Positions 24,797 to 33,566 of a stretch of DNA of 55,823 bases are shown piece by piece. The stretch spans positions 1 to 55,823 of the forward strand of contig JAMPIB010000019.1 of NCBI GenBank assembly GCA_023663085.1, in the 5' to 3' direction. Within the stretch, counting starts at the first letter, position 1. Every line of letters starts with the position of its first letter. This DNA comes from Ruminococcus sp. GTDB taxonomy: Bacteria; Bacillota; Clostridia; Lachnospirales; Lachnospiraceae. A model generated the notes under the pieces. It saw nothing but the letters and a program-made list of their open reading frames with translations. It did no database searches and had not been told where the DNA came from. The translations under genes were made by a program, and so were the position numbers.

Positions 24797-26950
24797 ATGG
24801 ATCTTGTAAAAAACAAAGCGAAAAATGCAGAATATGAAAAACGCGCCCGCGAACTGGTCGCGCAGATGACTCTGGAGGAAAAAGCCTTCCAGATGGTAAA
24901 TGGAGCGCCTGCGATAGAGCGGCTGGGCATCAAGGCTTATAACTGGTGGAACGAAGCGCTCCACGGCGTAGCGCGGGCGGGAACGGCGACGGTATTTCCG
25001 CAGGCCATTTCTCTGGCGGCCACATTTGATGAGGATCTTATCGAGGAAGTAGCGGACGCCATTTCTACGGAAGGCCGGGCAAAATTTAACGCGCAGCAGA
25101 AATACGATGACCTCGATATCTATAAAGGACTGACTTTCTGGTCGCCGAATGTCAATATTTTCAGAGATCCCAGATGGGGCAGGGGACACGAGACGTTCGG
25201 CGAAGACCCGTATCTGACTTCCCGGCTCGGCGTGCGGTTCGTGGAAGGCTTACAGGGACATGATGAGAATTATCTGAAAGCGGCGGCCTGCGCCAAACAT
25301 TTTGCGGTACATAGCGGGCCGGAGGATCTGCGTCACGAATTTAACGCTGTGGCGGATAAGCAGGATCTGTATGAGACTTATCTGCCGGCTTTCAGGGCCT
25401 GTGTGCAGGAGGCGGGCGTAGAGGCGGTGATGGGCGCCTACAACCGCACGAACGGGGAGCCATGCTGCGGCAGTAAGACGCTGTTACAGGATATCCTGCG
25501 CGGCGAATGGGGATTTAAGGGACATGTGGTCTCCGACTGCTGGGCCATCAAGGATTTCCATAACGGACACGGCGTGACGGCGGGCGCGGAGGAATCCGTG
25601 GCGATGGCCGTAAATAACGGATGCGACTTAAACTGCGGCGATCTTTTTCTCTATGTGGCGGACGCCGTAAAAAAAGGCATGATAGAGGAAGAGCGTGTGG
25701 ATGAGGCGCTTGTGCATCTTTTTATGACAAGAATGAAACTGGGACTTTTTGAAGGAAAAGAAAAGACCCCCTTCGACGATATCCCCTATACGGCGGTAGA
25801 CAGTGCACAGATGCGGGAACTGAACCTGAAAGCGGCGCAGAAGTGCATCGTGCTTCTAAAAAACGAGAACGGTCTGCTCCCGCTTGCTGAAAATAAGATA
25901 AAGACTATCGGCGTGATCGGGCCGAATGCCAATAACAGAAAGGCGTTGGTCGGCAATTACGAGGGAACGGCTTCGCGTTATGTTACGATCGCCGAGGGTA
26001 TCCAGGACTATGTGGGAGAGAAAATCCGCGTACTGGTATCCGAGGGCTGTCATCTGTATAAGAAACAGATCAGCAATCTCAGTCAGGGAAAAGACAGGGA
26101 CTCCGAAGTAAAGGCGGTCTGCGAGGCCAGCGACGTGGTCATCATGTGTCTCGGATTAGACCCCGGACTGGAAGGCGAGGAGGGAGATCAGGGCAATCAG
26201 TATGCCAGCGGCGACAAACCGGATCTGGAATTGCCCGGCAGACAGCAGGAAATTCTGGAGATTGCCTGTGCTAGCGGCAAACCTGTAGTTTTAGTCCTTC
26301 TTTCCGGGAGCGCGCTGGCCGTAAACTGGGCACAGGAGCATGTTCCGGCTATCATGCAGGGCTGGTATCCCGGCGCACAGGGCGGAAGAGCCATCGCCAG
26401 CATTTTATTTGGAGAGAAAAACCCGGAGGGCAGGATGCCGGTCACTTTTTATAAGACTTCGGAAGAACTGCCGGACTTTACCGATTATTCGATGAAGGGC
26501 AGGACTTACCGCTATATGGAAAACGAGGCGCTCTATCCGTTCGGCTACGGTTTATCCTATACGGATTTTACGTATACGGATGCCTCGGTATCTTCCGATA
26601 CGGTCGGAAGAAGCGGCCTTACGGTGAAGGCTATTGTGCACAATACGGGAGAGCGGGAAGGTGTTGAGACCGTACAGGTCTATGTGAAGGCTAAGAGAGG
26701 GAATACGCCCAACGCACAGTTAAAAGGCATGAAAAAGGTCTTTTTACAGGCAGGAGAGAGCAGGGAAGTCGAGATAATGCTTCCGGGAAATGCGTTTGCC
26801 TTATATGATGAGCAGGGCGTAAACCGCATGGAAGCCGGAGACTATCTGGTTTCCATAGGCGGAAGCCAGCCGGAGGGCCGCAGCGAGAAGTTGACGGGGA
26901 AGAAAGTCGCAGGACTTACGGTACGCGTGGAGGAAACGGTTATTTTATAA
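24797..26950 (+). CDS. GH3 beta-xylosidase
   Basis: This 717-residue glycoside hydrolase family 3 enzyme has no signal peptide and acts on short xylo-oligosaccharides inside the cell. The early motif NWWNEALHGVARAG with TVFPQAISLAATFD is typical of the xylosidase branch of GH3. Substrate-binding K-H appears in CAKHFAVHSGPE and the nucleophile is D247 in VVSDCW. The two-domain barrel/sandwich core is followed by a fibronectin-like C-terminal domain (VHNTGEREGVETVQVYV). An exo-beta-glucosidase activity is possible, but the neighbourhood argues for xylosidase. AAAGGAG precedes the ATG at 24797. GH67 follows 54 bp downstream, so the two form one transcription unit. Confidence 0.9.
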   Translation: MDLVKNKAKNAEYEKRARELVAQMTLEEKAFQMVNGAPAIERLGIKAYNWWNEALHGVARAGTATVFPQAISLAATFDEDLIEEVADAISTEGRAKFNAQQKYDDLDIYKGLTFWSPNVNIFRDPRWGRGHETFGEDPYLTSRLGVRFVEGLQGHDENYLKAAACAKHFAVHSGPEDLRHEFNAVADKQDLYETYLPAFRACVQEAGVEAVMGAYNRTNGEPCCGSKTLLQDILRGEWGFKGHVVSDCWAIKDFHNGHGVTAGAEESVAMAVNNGCDLNCGDLFLYVADAVKKGMIEEERVDEALVHLFMTRMKLGLFEGKEKTPFDDIPYTAVDSAQMRELNLKAAQKCIVLLKNENGLLPLAENKIKTIGVIGPNANNRKALVGNYEGTASRYVTIAEGIQDYVGEKIRVLVSEGCHLYKKQISNLSQGKDRDSEVKAVCEASDVVIMCLGLDPGLEGEEGDQGNQYASGDKPDLELPGRQQEILEIACASGKPVVLVLLSGSALAVNWAQEHVPAIMQGWYPGAQGGRAIASILFGEKNPEGRMPVTFYKTSEELPDFTDYSMKGRTYRYMENEALYPFGYGLSYTDFTYTDASVSSDTVGRSGLTVKAIVHNTGEREGVETVQVYVKAKRGNTPNAQLKGMKKVFLQAGESREVEIMLPGNAFALYDEQGVNRMEAGDYLVSIGGSQPEGRSEKLTGKKVAGLTVRVEETVIL

Positions 26951-27004
26951 GAGGCCGGGGCGTGCGGCTGTAAGCGATAGATTATGAGATAAGGAGATAA
27001 AGGT

Positions 27005-29023
27005 ATGGGATTTGAGCAGGCATGGCTTGATTATACGAGAAAGGTTTCCGGTAAGGGAACGGAGAAGATCAGATATATCTTTGCCAAAGAACGGGATGAA
27101 GTCATGGAAAACGGCATCCGGGAATTGCAGAACGCTTTCGCGGGACTGCTTGGCAGGGATTTGCGCATAAGCGCAGGTGCGGCGTTTATAGACGCTTCTG
27201 TTTCGGAAAATGCGGGCGCTGCGGATGCAGGCGGCATTTATCTTACGCTGCGGGAAGGAATGCAGGCGGAGAGTTATCATCTTTGGGAAAAAGATGGTAG
27301 TATCACGATAGAAGCCTCTGATTCCAGGGGTATCTTATACGGCATCTTTGATCTGATCAGACAGATACAGATGGAGGAGCCGCTTGGGGGGCTGGAGCGG
27401 GAGAAAGCGCCTCTTATGCCGCTTCGGATGCTGAACCATTGGGACAATATGGACGGCAGTATCGAGCGCGGTTATTCCGGGAACTCGTTCTTTTTTGAAA
27501 ACAACGAAATCATAATAAATGACAGGACTGTCACTTATGCGAGACTGGCGGCCAGCGTGGGTATTAACGCAGTCGTTATCAATAACGTGAATGTCAAGGA
27601 GGCGGCCACATGGCTGATCACAGACCGCTATCTGGATAAGGTGAGAGCGCTCTGCGAAGTACTGGCGGGGTACGGGATCAGACTGTATATGAGTCTGAAT
27701 TACGCCGCGCCGATAGAACTCGGAGAACTGGAAAGCGCCGATCCGTTGGAGGAATCGGTGCGCGTCTGGTGGAAAAAGAGGATGGAAATTGTCTTTCGCG
27801 CCGTACCGGCGCTGGGCGGGTTTTTAATCAAGGCGGATTCGGAAGGGCGTCCCGGCCCTTTTACCTACGGCAGGACGCATGCTGACGGCGCGAATATGCT
27901 GGCGGAGGCTGTGGCGCCTTATGGCGGGCTTATCATATGGCGCTGTTTCGTCTATAACTGTCAGCAGGACTGGCGGGACTATAAGACAGACCGCGCGCGG
28001 TCGGGCTATGATAATTTCATGGGTCTGGATGGACAGTTTCTGGATAATGTCATCTTACAGATCAAAAACGGCCCTATGGATTTTCAGGTGCGGGAACCCG
28101 TGCATCCGCTTTTCGGAGGACTGAAAAAGACCAATCAGATGCTGGAGGTACAGATCGCGCAGGAATACACGGGACAGCAGAGGCACATATGCTATCTGAT
28201 GCCCATGTTTAAAGAGATATTACAGTTCCGGACTTATGTAAAAGAAGAAAACGATACCGTGCGGGATATCGTCTGCGGCAAGACGTTCGGGCAGCATAAC
28301 TGCGGTATGGCGGCGGTGGCCAATACAGGAAATGACGATAACTGGACGGGACATGATATGGCGGCGGCCAACTGGTACGGTTTCGGCAGGCTCAGCTTTG
28401 ATGCGGAATTGTCGGCGGAAGAGATTGCCGCAGAGTGGATACGGCTGACGTTCGGAGATGATAAGGAAGTACAAGAGACGCTGTTATTCATGCTGCTTTC
28501 TTCCTGGCCTGCTTATGAAAAATATACGTCGCCTCTGGGAATCGGCTGGATGGTGAATCCGAATTTCCATTACGGGCCGAGCGTGGATGGTTATGAATAC
28601 AGCAGATGGGGCACTTATCACCGGGCGGATCATCTGGGGATCGGTGTGGACAGAAGCCATGAAGGAACCGGATATGCGCTTTTATATAACGAACCGCACG
28701 CCTCGGTCTATGATGATAAGGAAACGTGTCCGGATGAACTGCTGCTTTTCTTTCACCATATCCCTTATACGTGGAAACTGCATTCGGGGAAAACGGTGAT
28801 CCAGCATATTTATGATACGCATTTTGAAGGCGCGCAGCTTGTGGAAGAGATGATCGCACGCTTTGAGAGACTGCGGGGAAAGATAACGCCGAAACAGTAT
28901 GAGCGCATCATGGAGCGCTTACAGGAGCAGAAGGAGAGCGCGTATGAATGGCGTGACCAGATCAATGCATATTTTTACAGAAAATCCGGCATTTCGGACG
29001 AAAAAGAGCGAAAAATCTATTAA
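27005..29023 (+). CDS. aguA: GH67 alpha-glucuronidase
   Basis: This 672-residue cytoplasmic enzyme removes (4-O-methyl-)D-glucuronic acid from the non-reducing-end xylose of aldouronic acids. GH67 catalytic residues are visible: E280 in KADSEGRPGP as the general acid, and D342 (GLDGQFLDN) with E364 (DFQVREP) as the base pair. WRCFVYNC and the C-terminal GYEYSRWGTYHRADHLG are also family hallmarks. The length matches the usual 670-700 residues. The absence of a secretion signal means aldouronates must be imported first, and importer genes follow. Released glucuronate feeds UxaC, encoded upstream. AAGGAG lies before the ATG at 27005. Confidence 0.96.
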   Translation: MGFEQAWLDYTRKVSGKGTEKIRYIFAKERDEVMENGIRELQNAFAGLLGRDLRISAGAAFIDASVSENAGAADAGGIYLTLREGMQAESYHLWEKDGSITIEASDSRGILYGIFDLIRQIQMEEPLGGLEREKAPLMPLRMLNHWDNMDGSIERGYSGNSFFFENNEIIINDRTVTYARLAASVGINAVVINNVNVKEAATWLITDRYLDKVRALCEVLAGYGIRLYMSLNYAAPIELGELESADPLEESVRVWWKKRMEIVFRAVPALGGFLIKADSEGRPGPFTYGRTHADGANMLAEAVAPYGGLIIWRCFVYNCQQDWRDYKTDRARSGYDNFMGLDGQFLDNVILQIKNGPMDFQVREPVHPLFGGLKKTNQMLEVQIAQEYTGQQRHICYLMPMFKEILQFRTYVKEENDTVRDIVCGKTFGQHNCGMAAVANTGNDDNWTGHDMAAANWYGFGRLSFDAELSAEEIAAEWIRLTFGDDKEVQETLLFMLLSSWPAYEKYTSPLGIGWMVNPNFHYGPSVDGYEYSRWGTYHRADHLGIGVDRSHEGTGYALLYNEPHASVYDDKETCPDELLLFFHHIPYTWKLHSGKTVIQHIYDTHFEGAQLVEEMIARFERLRGKITPKQYERIMERLQEQKESAYEWRDQINAYFYRKSGISDEKERKIY

Positions 29024-29070
29024 GCTGTGTATCATTTTGCACAAAAAATAAGCAAAATCTGATGTCGGAA

Positions 29071-29113
29071 TAGCAATATATGACCAGAAAAAAGTAATAG
29101 ATGACTATATAAT
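29071..29113 (+). promoter_or_regulatory. Candidate regulator site and -10 element before the importer operon
   Basis: TAGCAATAT (29071-29079) matches the half-site before GH3. TATAAT lies at 29108-29113, 37 nt downstream, with no good -35 at 17 bp, which would fit an activator-dependent promoter. Both are motif matches only. Confidence 0.4.
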
Positions 29114-29194
29114 AAATATAACAGGTATTTTTATTCAATATTGAGAATAGTCCGCAGGATGCGGCATTCAAAATTATCTTATGGAGGTGTGGGA

Positions 29195-30148
29195 ATGAAG
29201 GAATCAAAGAGTAAGGCTCCCGCAGTACAGAAGAAGCAGAGTTTCGGGGTGTATATGAAACGATATTGGCAGTTATATGCCCTGCTTGCACTACCGCTTC
29301 TGTATCTGCTCATTTTTAAGTATGTGCCGATGGTCTACATCCAGATCGCTTTTAAGAAATACAGTATCGTACAGAGTGTATGGGAGATGCCGCTTGCAGA
29401 TAATCACGGTTTTGAATATTTTATCAAAGCCTTTAATAACAAGGACTTTATCCGTGCGCTGCGCAATACGCTGGTGCTGAATCTGATGGATCTGTGCATT
29501 GGTTTCCCGATACCGATCATCTTCGCGCTGATATTGAATGAACTGGTATTTAAGAATTTTAAGAGGGTAGTGCAGACGATCGCCTACATGCCTCACTTCC
29601 TTTCATGGGTCATCATTTACGGTCTGGCGCTGCAGATCTTTGCACCCAGCACAGGTTTTATCAATCTGATCCTTACAGGACTCGGATTGGATTCCGTTCC
29701 CTTTTTGAATGATTCCAGCAACTGGCGCTGGACATACATATTCCTGGGCGTATGGCAGAGTTTCGGCTGGAACTCCATCGTATATCTGGCGGCCATCGCC
29801 GGTATCAACTCGGAACTGTACGAGGCGGCTTCCGTGGATGGCGCGGGACGTTTTAAGAAAATGTGGCATATTACATTGCCCGGCATCAAATCAACGATCG
29901 TGGTACTGCTTGTCATGAATCTCGGTAACATTCTGGGCAGCAGCTTCGACAGACCGTTTGCATTGCAGAACAACCTGGTTATGGATGTGGCGGAAGTTCT
30001 CTCGACCTTCATATATAAATACGGTATCAAGAGTTTACAGTTCTCCATGACGACTGCCGTAGGTCTGTTCCAGTCGATCATATGTGTTATTTTCCTGCTG
30101 CTTGCTAACTGGATCTCCAGGAAACTGGGCGAGCGTGGAATCTGGTAG
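29195..30148 (+). CDS. lplB: LplB-family sugar ABC transporter permease (aldouronate importer)
   Basis: This 317-residue inner-membrane permease has about six hydrophobic segments and the permease cytoplasmic loop around YEAASVDGAGRFKKMWHITLP, the EAA motif that docks the ATPase. The LplB branch of the CUT1 family travels with YtcP and a large lipoprotein, as it does here. In Paenibacillus and relatives such sets import methylglucuronoxylotriose and related aldouronates together with GH67. The start at 29195 follows TGGAGGTG; an upstream in-frame ATG at 29141 lacks a ribosome site. No ATPase is encoded nearby, so a shared MsmK-like ATPase elsewhere must power it. Confidence 0.92.
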   Translation: MKESKSKAPAVQKKQSFGVYMKRYWQLYALLALPLLYLLIFKYVPMVYIQIAFKKYSIVQSVWEMPLADNHGFEYFIKAFNNKDFIRALRNTLVLNLMDLCIGFPIPIIFALILNELVFKNFKRVVQTIAYMPHFLSWVIIYGLALQIFAPSTGFINLILTGLGLDSVPFLNDSSNWRWTYIFLGVWQSFGWNSIVYLAAIAGINSELYEAASVDGAGRFKKMWHITLPGIKSTIVVLLVMNLGNILGSSFDRPFALQNNLVMDVAEVLSTFIYKYGIKSLQFSMTTAVGLFQSIICVIFLLLANWISRKLGERGIW

Positions 30149-30172
30149 AAGAAAGATAGGAGGGAAATAGAG

Positions 30173-31048
30173 ATGAATAAGGTTCGTTCAAAATCTGAAA
30201 AAGTGGGAGATCTTTTCTTCGTACTGATCTGTATCATCGTCAGTCTGATGTGTCTGATCCCCATGGTCAACCTGCTGGCGAGATCTTTAAGTTCGACAGA
30301 TGCCTTGATAAAACGTGAAGTTTATCTGTGGCCGAAGGGATTGAATTTTGACGCATACGCCATGGTACTTACCGATATGAAATATGTCCGCGCGTTTTTC
30401 TGGACGGTATTTCTGACTGTTGTCTGTACGTTCGTATCCTTGACGATGACCGCGTTATGTGCGTACCCGCTGATATTTGAAAAGTTAAAAGGCCGTAAGG
30501 CGATCAATATCTTTATCACGATCACCATGTTCTTCAACGCAGGTACGATTCCCAACTACCTGTTGATGAAGAGTCTCGGCTTTTTGAATAACCCGCTGGT
30601 ACTTATCATTCCGAGTTGTATGAGCGTTTATAATATGATAATCATGCGCAGCTTCTTCTACGGAATACCGGATAGTTTGAGGGAGTCGGCGGAGATCGAC
30701 GGAGCCAATTATTTCAAGATACTGACCAGTATCTATCTGCCGCTGTCCAAACCGGTATTTGCGACGCTGGCTCTGTTCTATGCGGTAGGACGCTGGAACG
30801 GTTATTCGGACGCTTTGATGTATATCAATAAAGAGATTTTCTATCCGTTGCAGCTTTTCTTATATAATATTCTGAATAATATGAACAGCGTGGAAATTGC
30901 GACGCAGGAAGGTTTCTCTTCACCCGGCTTACAGGAGTCGGTAAAGGCGGCGGTCGTTATGTTCTCAACGATACCGATCCTGTGTATCTACCCGTTCTTA
31001 CAGAAGTATTTCATTCATGGCGTTACTATGGGTGCGGTAAAGGAATAA
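30173..31048 (+). CDS. ytcP: YtcP-family sugar ABC transporter permease (aldouronate importer)
   Basis: The second permease has 291 residues and about six membrane segments, with the EAA loop at LRESAEIDGANYFKILTSIYLPLS and a C-terminal end VTMGAVKE that is characteristic of YtcP/LplC proteins. It pairs with the LplB-like protein 24 bp upstream and the solute-binding lipoprotein 86 bp downstream. TAGGAGGGAAATAG gives a strong ribosome site for the ATG at 30173. The substrate assignment (xylan-derived acidic oligosaccharides) is from context. Confidence 0.92.
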   Translation: MNKVRSKSEKVGDLFFVLICIIVSLMCLIPMVNLLARSLSSTDALIKREVYLWPKGLNFDAYAMVLTDMKYVRAFFWTVFLTVVCTFVSLTMTALCAYPLIFEKLKGRKAINIFITITMFFNAGTIPNYLLMKSLGFLNNPLVLIIPSCMSVYNMIIMRSFFYGIPDSLRESAEIDGANYFKILTSIYLPLSKPVFATLALFYAVGRWNGYSDALMYINKEIFYPLQLFLYNILNNMNSVEIATQEGFSSPGLQESVKAAVVMFSTIPILCIYPFLQKYFIHGVTMGAVKE

Positions 31049-31134
31049 TCGGATATTCCATGATATGTTATTTTTTCACAGGAAATCCGTTCATTCATAT
31101 TTTTCTTACACTATCATAAAAGGGAGGTAAAAAA

Positions 31135-32892
31135 GTGAAAAAGAAATTATTATCAGTGTTATTGGCAGGCGCTATGGTATTATCCCTGACAGCCTGCGGC
31201 AGCGGCGATTCCTCATCATCTTCGGATTCCGCCTCTACTGACACACAGACAACGGAAACGGCTCAGGCGGACACAGAGTCAGAGACTGCCGATTCCAGCG
31301 ACGCTTCTGCAGAGAGCAGCGATACTGCGGCTGACCCGACGAACGGTGAAGTTGTAGACGGCAAATTTGTAGAAACAAGAAAAATTACGGTAGAAGTATA
31401 TAACCGTGAGAACGACGGCGGTTCCGACCCGACCAACAACAAGTATACGCAGTACATCAAAGATCAGATGATGGAACAGCATAACGTAGAAGTTGAGTTC
31501 GTATCCGTTCCCCGTTGGACAGAAGTAGAGCAGATCAACAACCTTCTGGCAGCAGGCGATGCTCCGGATATCTGCCTTACTTATGACTTTGCAACCATTC
31601 AGACTTATGCAAACATGGGCGGTGTTCTGAACTTAAGCCCTTATGTAGATGATTACAAAGATCTGCTGCCGAATATGTGGAACTGGCTCGGCGAGACCAA
31701 CATCTACTGCGACAAAGATCCTGAGAACGGCAACCTGTGGGCAATCGAAGGTAAACTGGCTGTAACCAACCGTATCAATACGTTCGTTCGTAAAGACTGG
31801 CTGGATAAACTTGGTTTAAGCGAGCCTACGACACGTCAGGAATTTGAAGATATGCTGATCGCTTTCAGAGACAATGCGGAACTTCTGCTTGGCGATGACG
31901 CAGACAAGATGATCCCGTTCTCCGTAAGCTATGATGTAGGCTGGAGAGCAGCACTTTTGATCGAATCTTTCATGGATCCCGACATTTCGGATTATGAGTA
32001 CTATGTAAACGGATTCGATGACAGAAAGCTGACACAGAACGGCACAAAAGAAGCTGTCCGTGTACTGAACAAATGGTACAACGACGGTCTTATGTGGGAT
32101 GATTTCGCTCTGTACGGAAGTGGTGACACAACAGAAGACGATATGATGAAGGCTGGTTATGTTGGTTCCTTCATGCACAACTGGGATTATCCTTACAGAA
32201 ACGGTGAAGATTCTATCCAGACTAATCTGGAGAGACTGGTAGGCCCTGATGCAGCTTATGTTGCAGTTGACTGCTTTGAAGACAGCAAGGGTACACATAC
32301 CAAATTCGTCAATGGTACGACCGGCGACCGTAAGATTTTCTTCCCGTCCACCAATGACGAGCCTCTGGCAAGTATGTTCTACCTTGACTTCATCAGCTCA
32401 CCGGAAGCAATCGAGTACTTACAGATCGGTGACGAAGGCGTTACACATAACAAACTGGACGATGGCGCTATCGAGATCATTGCAGCAACAGGCGACGATA
32501 TCCAGAACTCCGGTTTCAATATCGACTACACGATTACCTGTAACGGTCTGAATCTGATGGATCCTGAAGTAACAGCAAAATCAACGGCTCATTCTTACAG
32601 TGGTATCGACACGGCGCTGGTTGAGAAGGCTAACGCGATCGCGAACACAGACGCACATCCGAGCAAACCTGTAAACGTAGGTGAAATTACCTCCGCAGAA
32701 GGTCAGGGCGAGGCTCTTTCCAAGAAGAGAGACGTTCTTCTGGATACGGCAGTTTCCGCATCAGTTGAGAACTTCGATCAGGTATGGGATGACGGTATGG
32801 CTGATTACTTAAGTTCCGGCGGACAGGCGATCGCAGACGAGCGTGCCGAGAAGTGGAAAGCTACTTTCGGCGATGCTACGGCTCTTCCGTAA
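31135..32892 (+). CDS. lplA: Large LplA-type solute-binding lipoprotein (aldouronate importer)
   Basis: The 585-residue lipoprotein has lipobox LSLTAC with C21 lipidated. A serine/threonine/aspartate-rich flexible linker to about residue 80 is followed by a binding fold (RKITVEVYNREND, EQINNLLAAGDAPDICLTYD). The length exceeds ordinary 420-450-residue sugar-binding proteins and fits the LplA/YtcQ group that pairs with LplB/YtcP. The start is GTG at 31135 behind AAAGGGAGG. Codon use is more strongly biased here than in neighbouring genes, suggesting high expression. A strong intrinsic terminator follows at 32944-32989. Confidence 0.93.
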   Translation: MKKKLLSVLLAGAMVLSLTACGSGDSSSSSDSASTDTQTTETAQADTESETADSSDASAESSDTAADPTNGEVVDGKFVETRKITVEVYNRENDGGSDPTNNKYTQYIKDQMMEQHNVEVEFVSVPRWTEVEQINNLLAAGDAPDICLTYDFATIQTYANMGGVLNLSPYVDDYKDLLPNMWNWLGETNIYCDKDPENGNLWAIEGKLAVTNRINTFVRKDWLDKLGLSEPTTRQEFEDMLIAFRDNAELLLGDDADKMIPFSVSYDVGWRAALLIESFMDPDISDYEYYVNGFDDRKLTQNGTKEAVRVLNKWYNDGLMWDDFALYGSGDTTEDDMMKAGYVGSFMHNWDYPYRNGEDSIQTNLERLVGPDAAYVAVDCFEDSKGTHTKFVNGTTGDRKIFFPSTNDEPLASMFYLDFISSPEAIEYLQIGDEGVTHNKLDDGAIEIIAATGDDIQNSGFNIDYTITCNGLNLMDPEVTAKSTAHSYSGIDTALVEKANAIANTDAHPSKPVNVGEITSAEGQGEALSKKRDVLLDTAVSASVENFDQVWDDGMADYLSSGGQAIADERAEKWKATFGDATALP

Positions 32893-32943
32893 GGAATTAT
32901 TAAAATCTAAGATTTCTAAGATCTGAAAATAAGTGAATAAAAG

Positions 32944-32989
32944 CAGAGTGTTTTCCTGAAGGATATTTCGGGAGAGCGCTCTGTTTTTT
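32944..32989 (+). terminator. Strong intrinsic terminator ending the xylan/aldouronate locus
   Basis: A 13-bp stem is formed by 32944-32956 and 32971-32983 (with G-U pairs), with a 14-nt loop, followed by TTTTTT at 32984-32989. Its T-run lies 3 nt before the -35 of the MarR promoter. Confidence 0.9.
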
Positions 32990-32992
32990 CAG

Positions 32993-33021
32993 TTGACATT
33001 AGTATGAAATCGTACTACAAT
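32993..33021 (+). promoter_or_regulatory. Promoter of the marR-MATE operon
   Basis: TTGACA (32993-32998), a 17-bp spacer and TACAAT (33016-33021) form a near-consensus sigma-A promoter. The spacer itself is the left arm of the operator described next. Confidence 0.85.
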
Positions 33022-33050
33022 ATTGACCATGTGGTACGATTTCATACTAA
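32999..33050. promoter_or_regulatory. Double MarR-type operator: 17-bp perfect inverted repeat
   Basis: TTAGTATGAAATCGTAC (32999-33015) and its exact reverse complement (33034-33050) flank an 18-nt spacer. Each arm is itself an imperfect palindrome around GAWWTC (TAGTA...TACTA), the shape of a MarR dimer site. The left copy fills the promoter spacer and the right copy covers the region just after the expected transcription start. Binding would block the polymerase, so autorepression by the MarR protein encoded next is the natural reading. Drug-like ligands would relieve it, by family knowledge. Confidence 0.8.
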
Positions 33051-33116
33051 ATAATATCGGCGATTGTGGGAATATCGTATTTGACAGCGGCAAAGGCTGC
33101 GGAGTGCAGGAAAGGT

Positions 33117-33566
33117 ATGGTTATTAAAATGAGCGAACATCCCCGGAATTTCATGAAACGATACAACCATCTGCTTGGCGAACTGGATGCGGTGTATCAT
33201 GAAATCTCTTTAAAGTTTGGCATGTCTGACAGCGCGGTGAGGATCCTTTATACGCTCTGTGACAATGACGACTGTTGTCTGCTCCGGGATATATGCCTGC
33301 TTTCGGGCCTTAGCAAGCAGACGGTCAATTCGGCACTACGGAAACTGGAAACAGAGGGAATTGTTTATCTGAAGGCGTCAGGGCAGAAGCATAAAAGCGT
33401 CTGTCTGACCGAAAAGGGACGACAACTGGCGGACCGCACGGTCAGATTGATCTTAAGGGCTGAAAATGAGATCTTTGAGTCCTGGCCGCAGGAGGATGTA
33501 GGAAAGTATATGGAACTTACAGAACGTTTTCTGGAGGATATGAAGGAGAAAGCAAAGCAGTTATGA
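33117..33566 (+). CDS. MarR-family transcriptional regulator
   Basis: This winged-helix regulator of about 149 residues has a DNA-binding core (LLRDICLLSGLSKQTVNSALRKLE) followed by a wing (KASGQKHKSVCLTEKG) and flanking dimerisation helices, the standard MarR plan. The start is uncertain between ATG 33117 (AGGA 5 nt upstream) and ATG 33129; an earlier ATG at 33066 has no ribosome site. It overlaps the MATE gene by 4 nt and lies under a double operator, so it should repress itself and the pump. The segment DNDDCCLL contains adjacent cysteines that could be redox- or metal-sensitive, which is speculation. Confidence 0.92.
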   Translation: MVIKMSEHPRNFMKRYNHLLGELDAVYHEISLKFGMSDSAVRILYTLCDNDDCCLLRDICLLSGLSKQTVNSALRKLETEGIVYLKASGQKHKSVCLTEKGRQLADRTVRLILRAENEIFESWPQEDVGKYMELTERFLEDMKEKAKQL

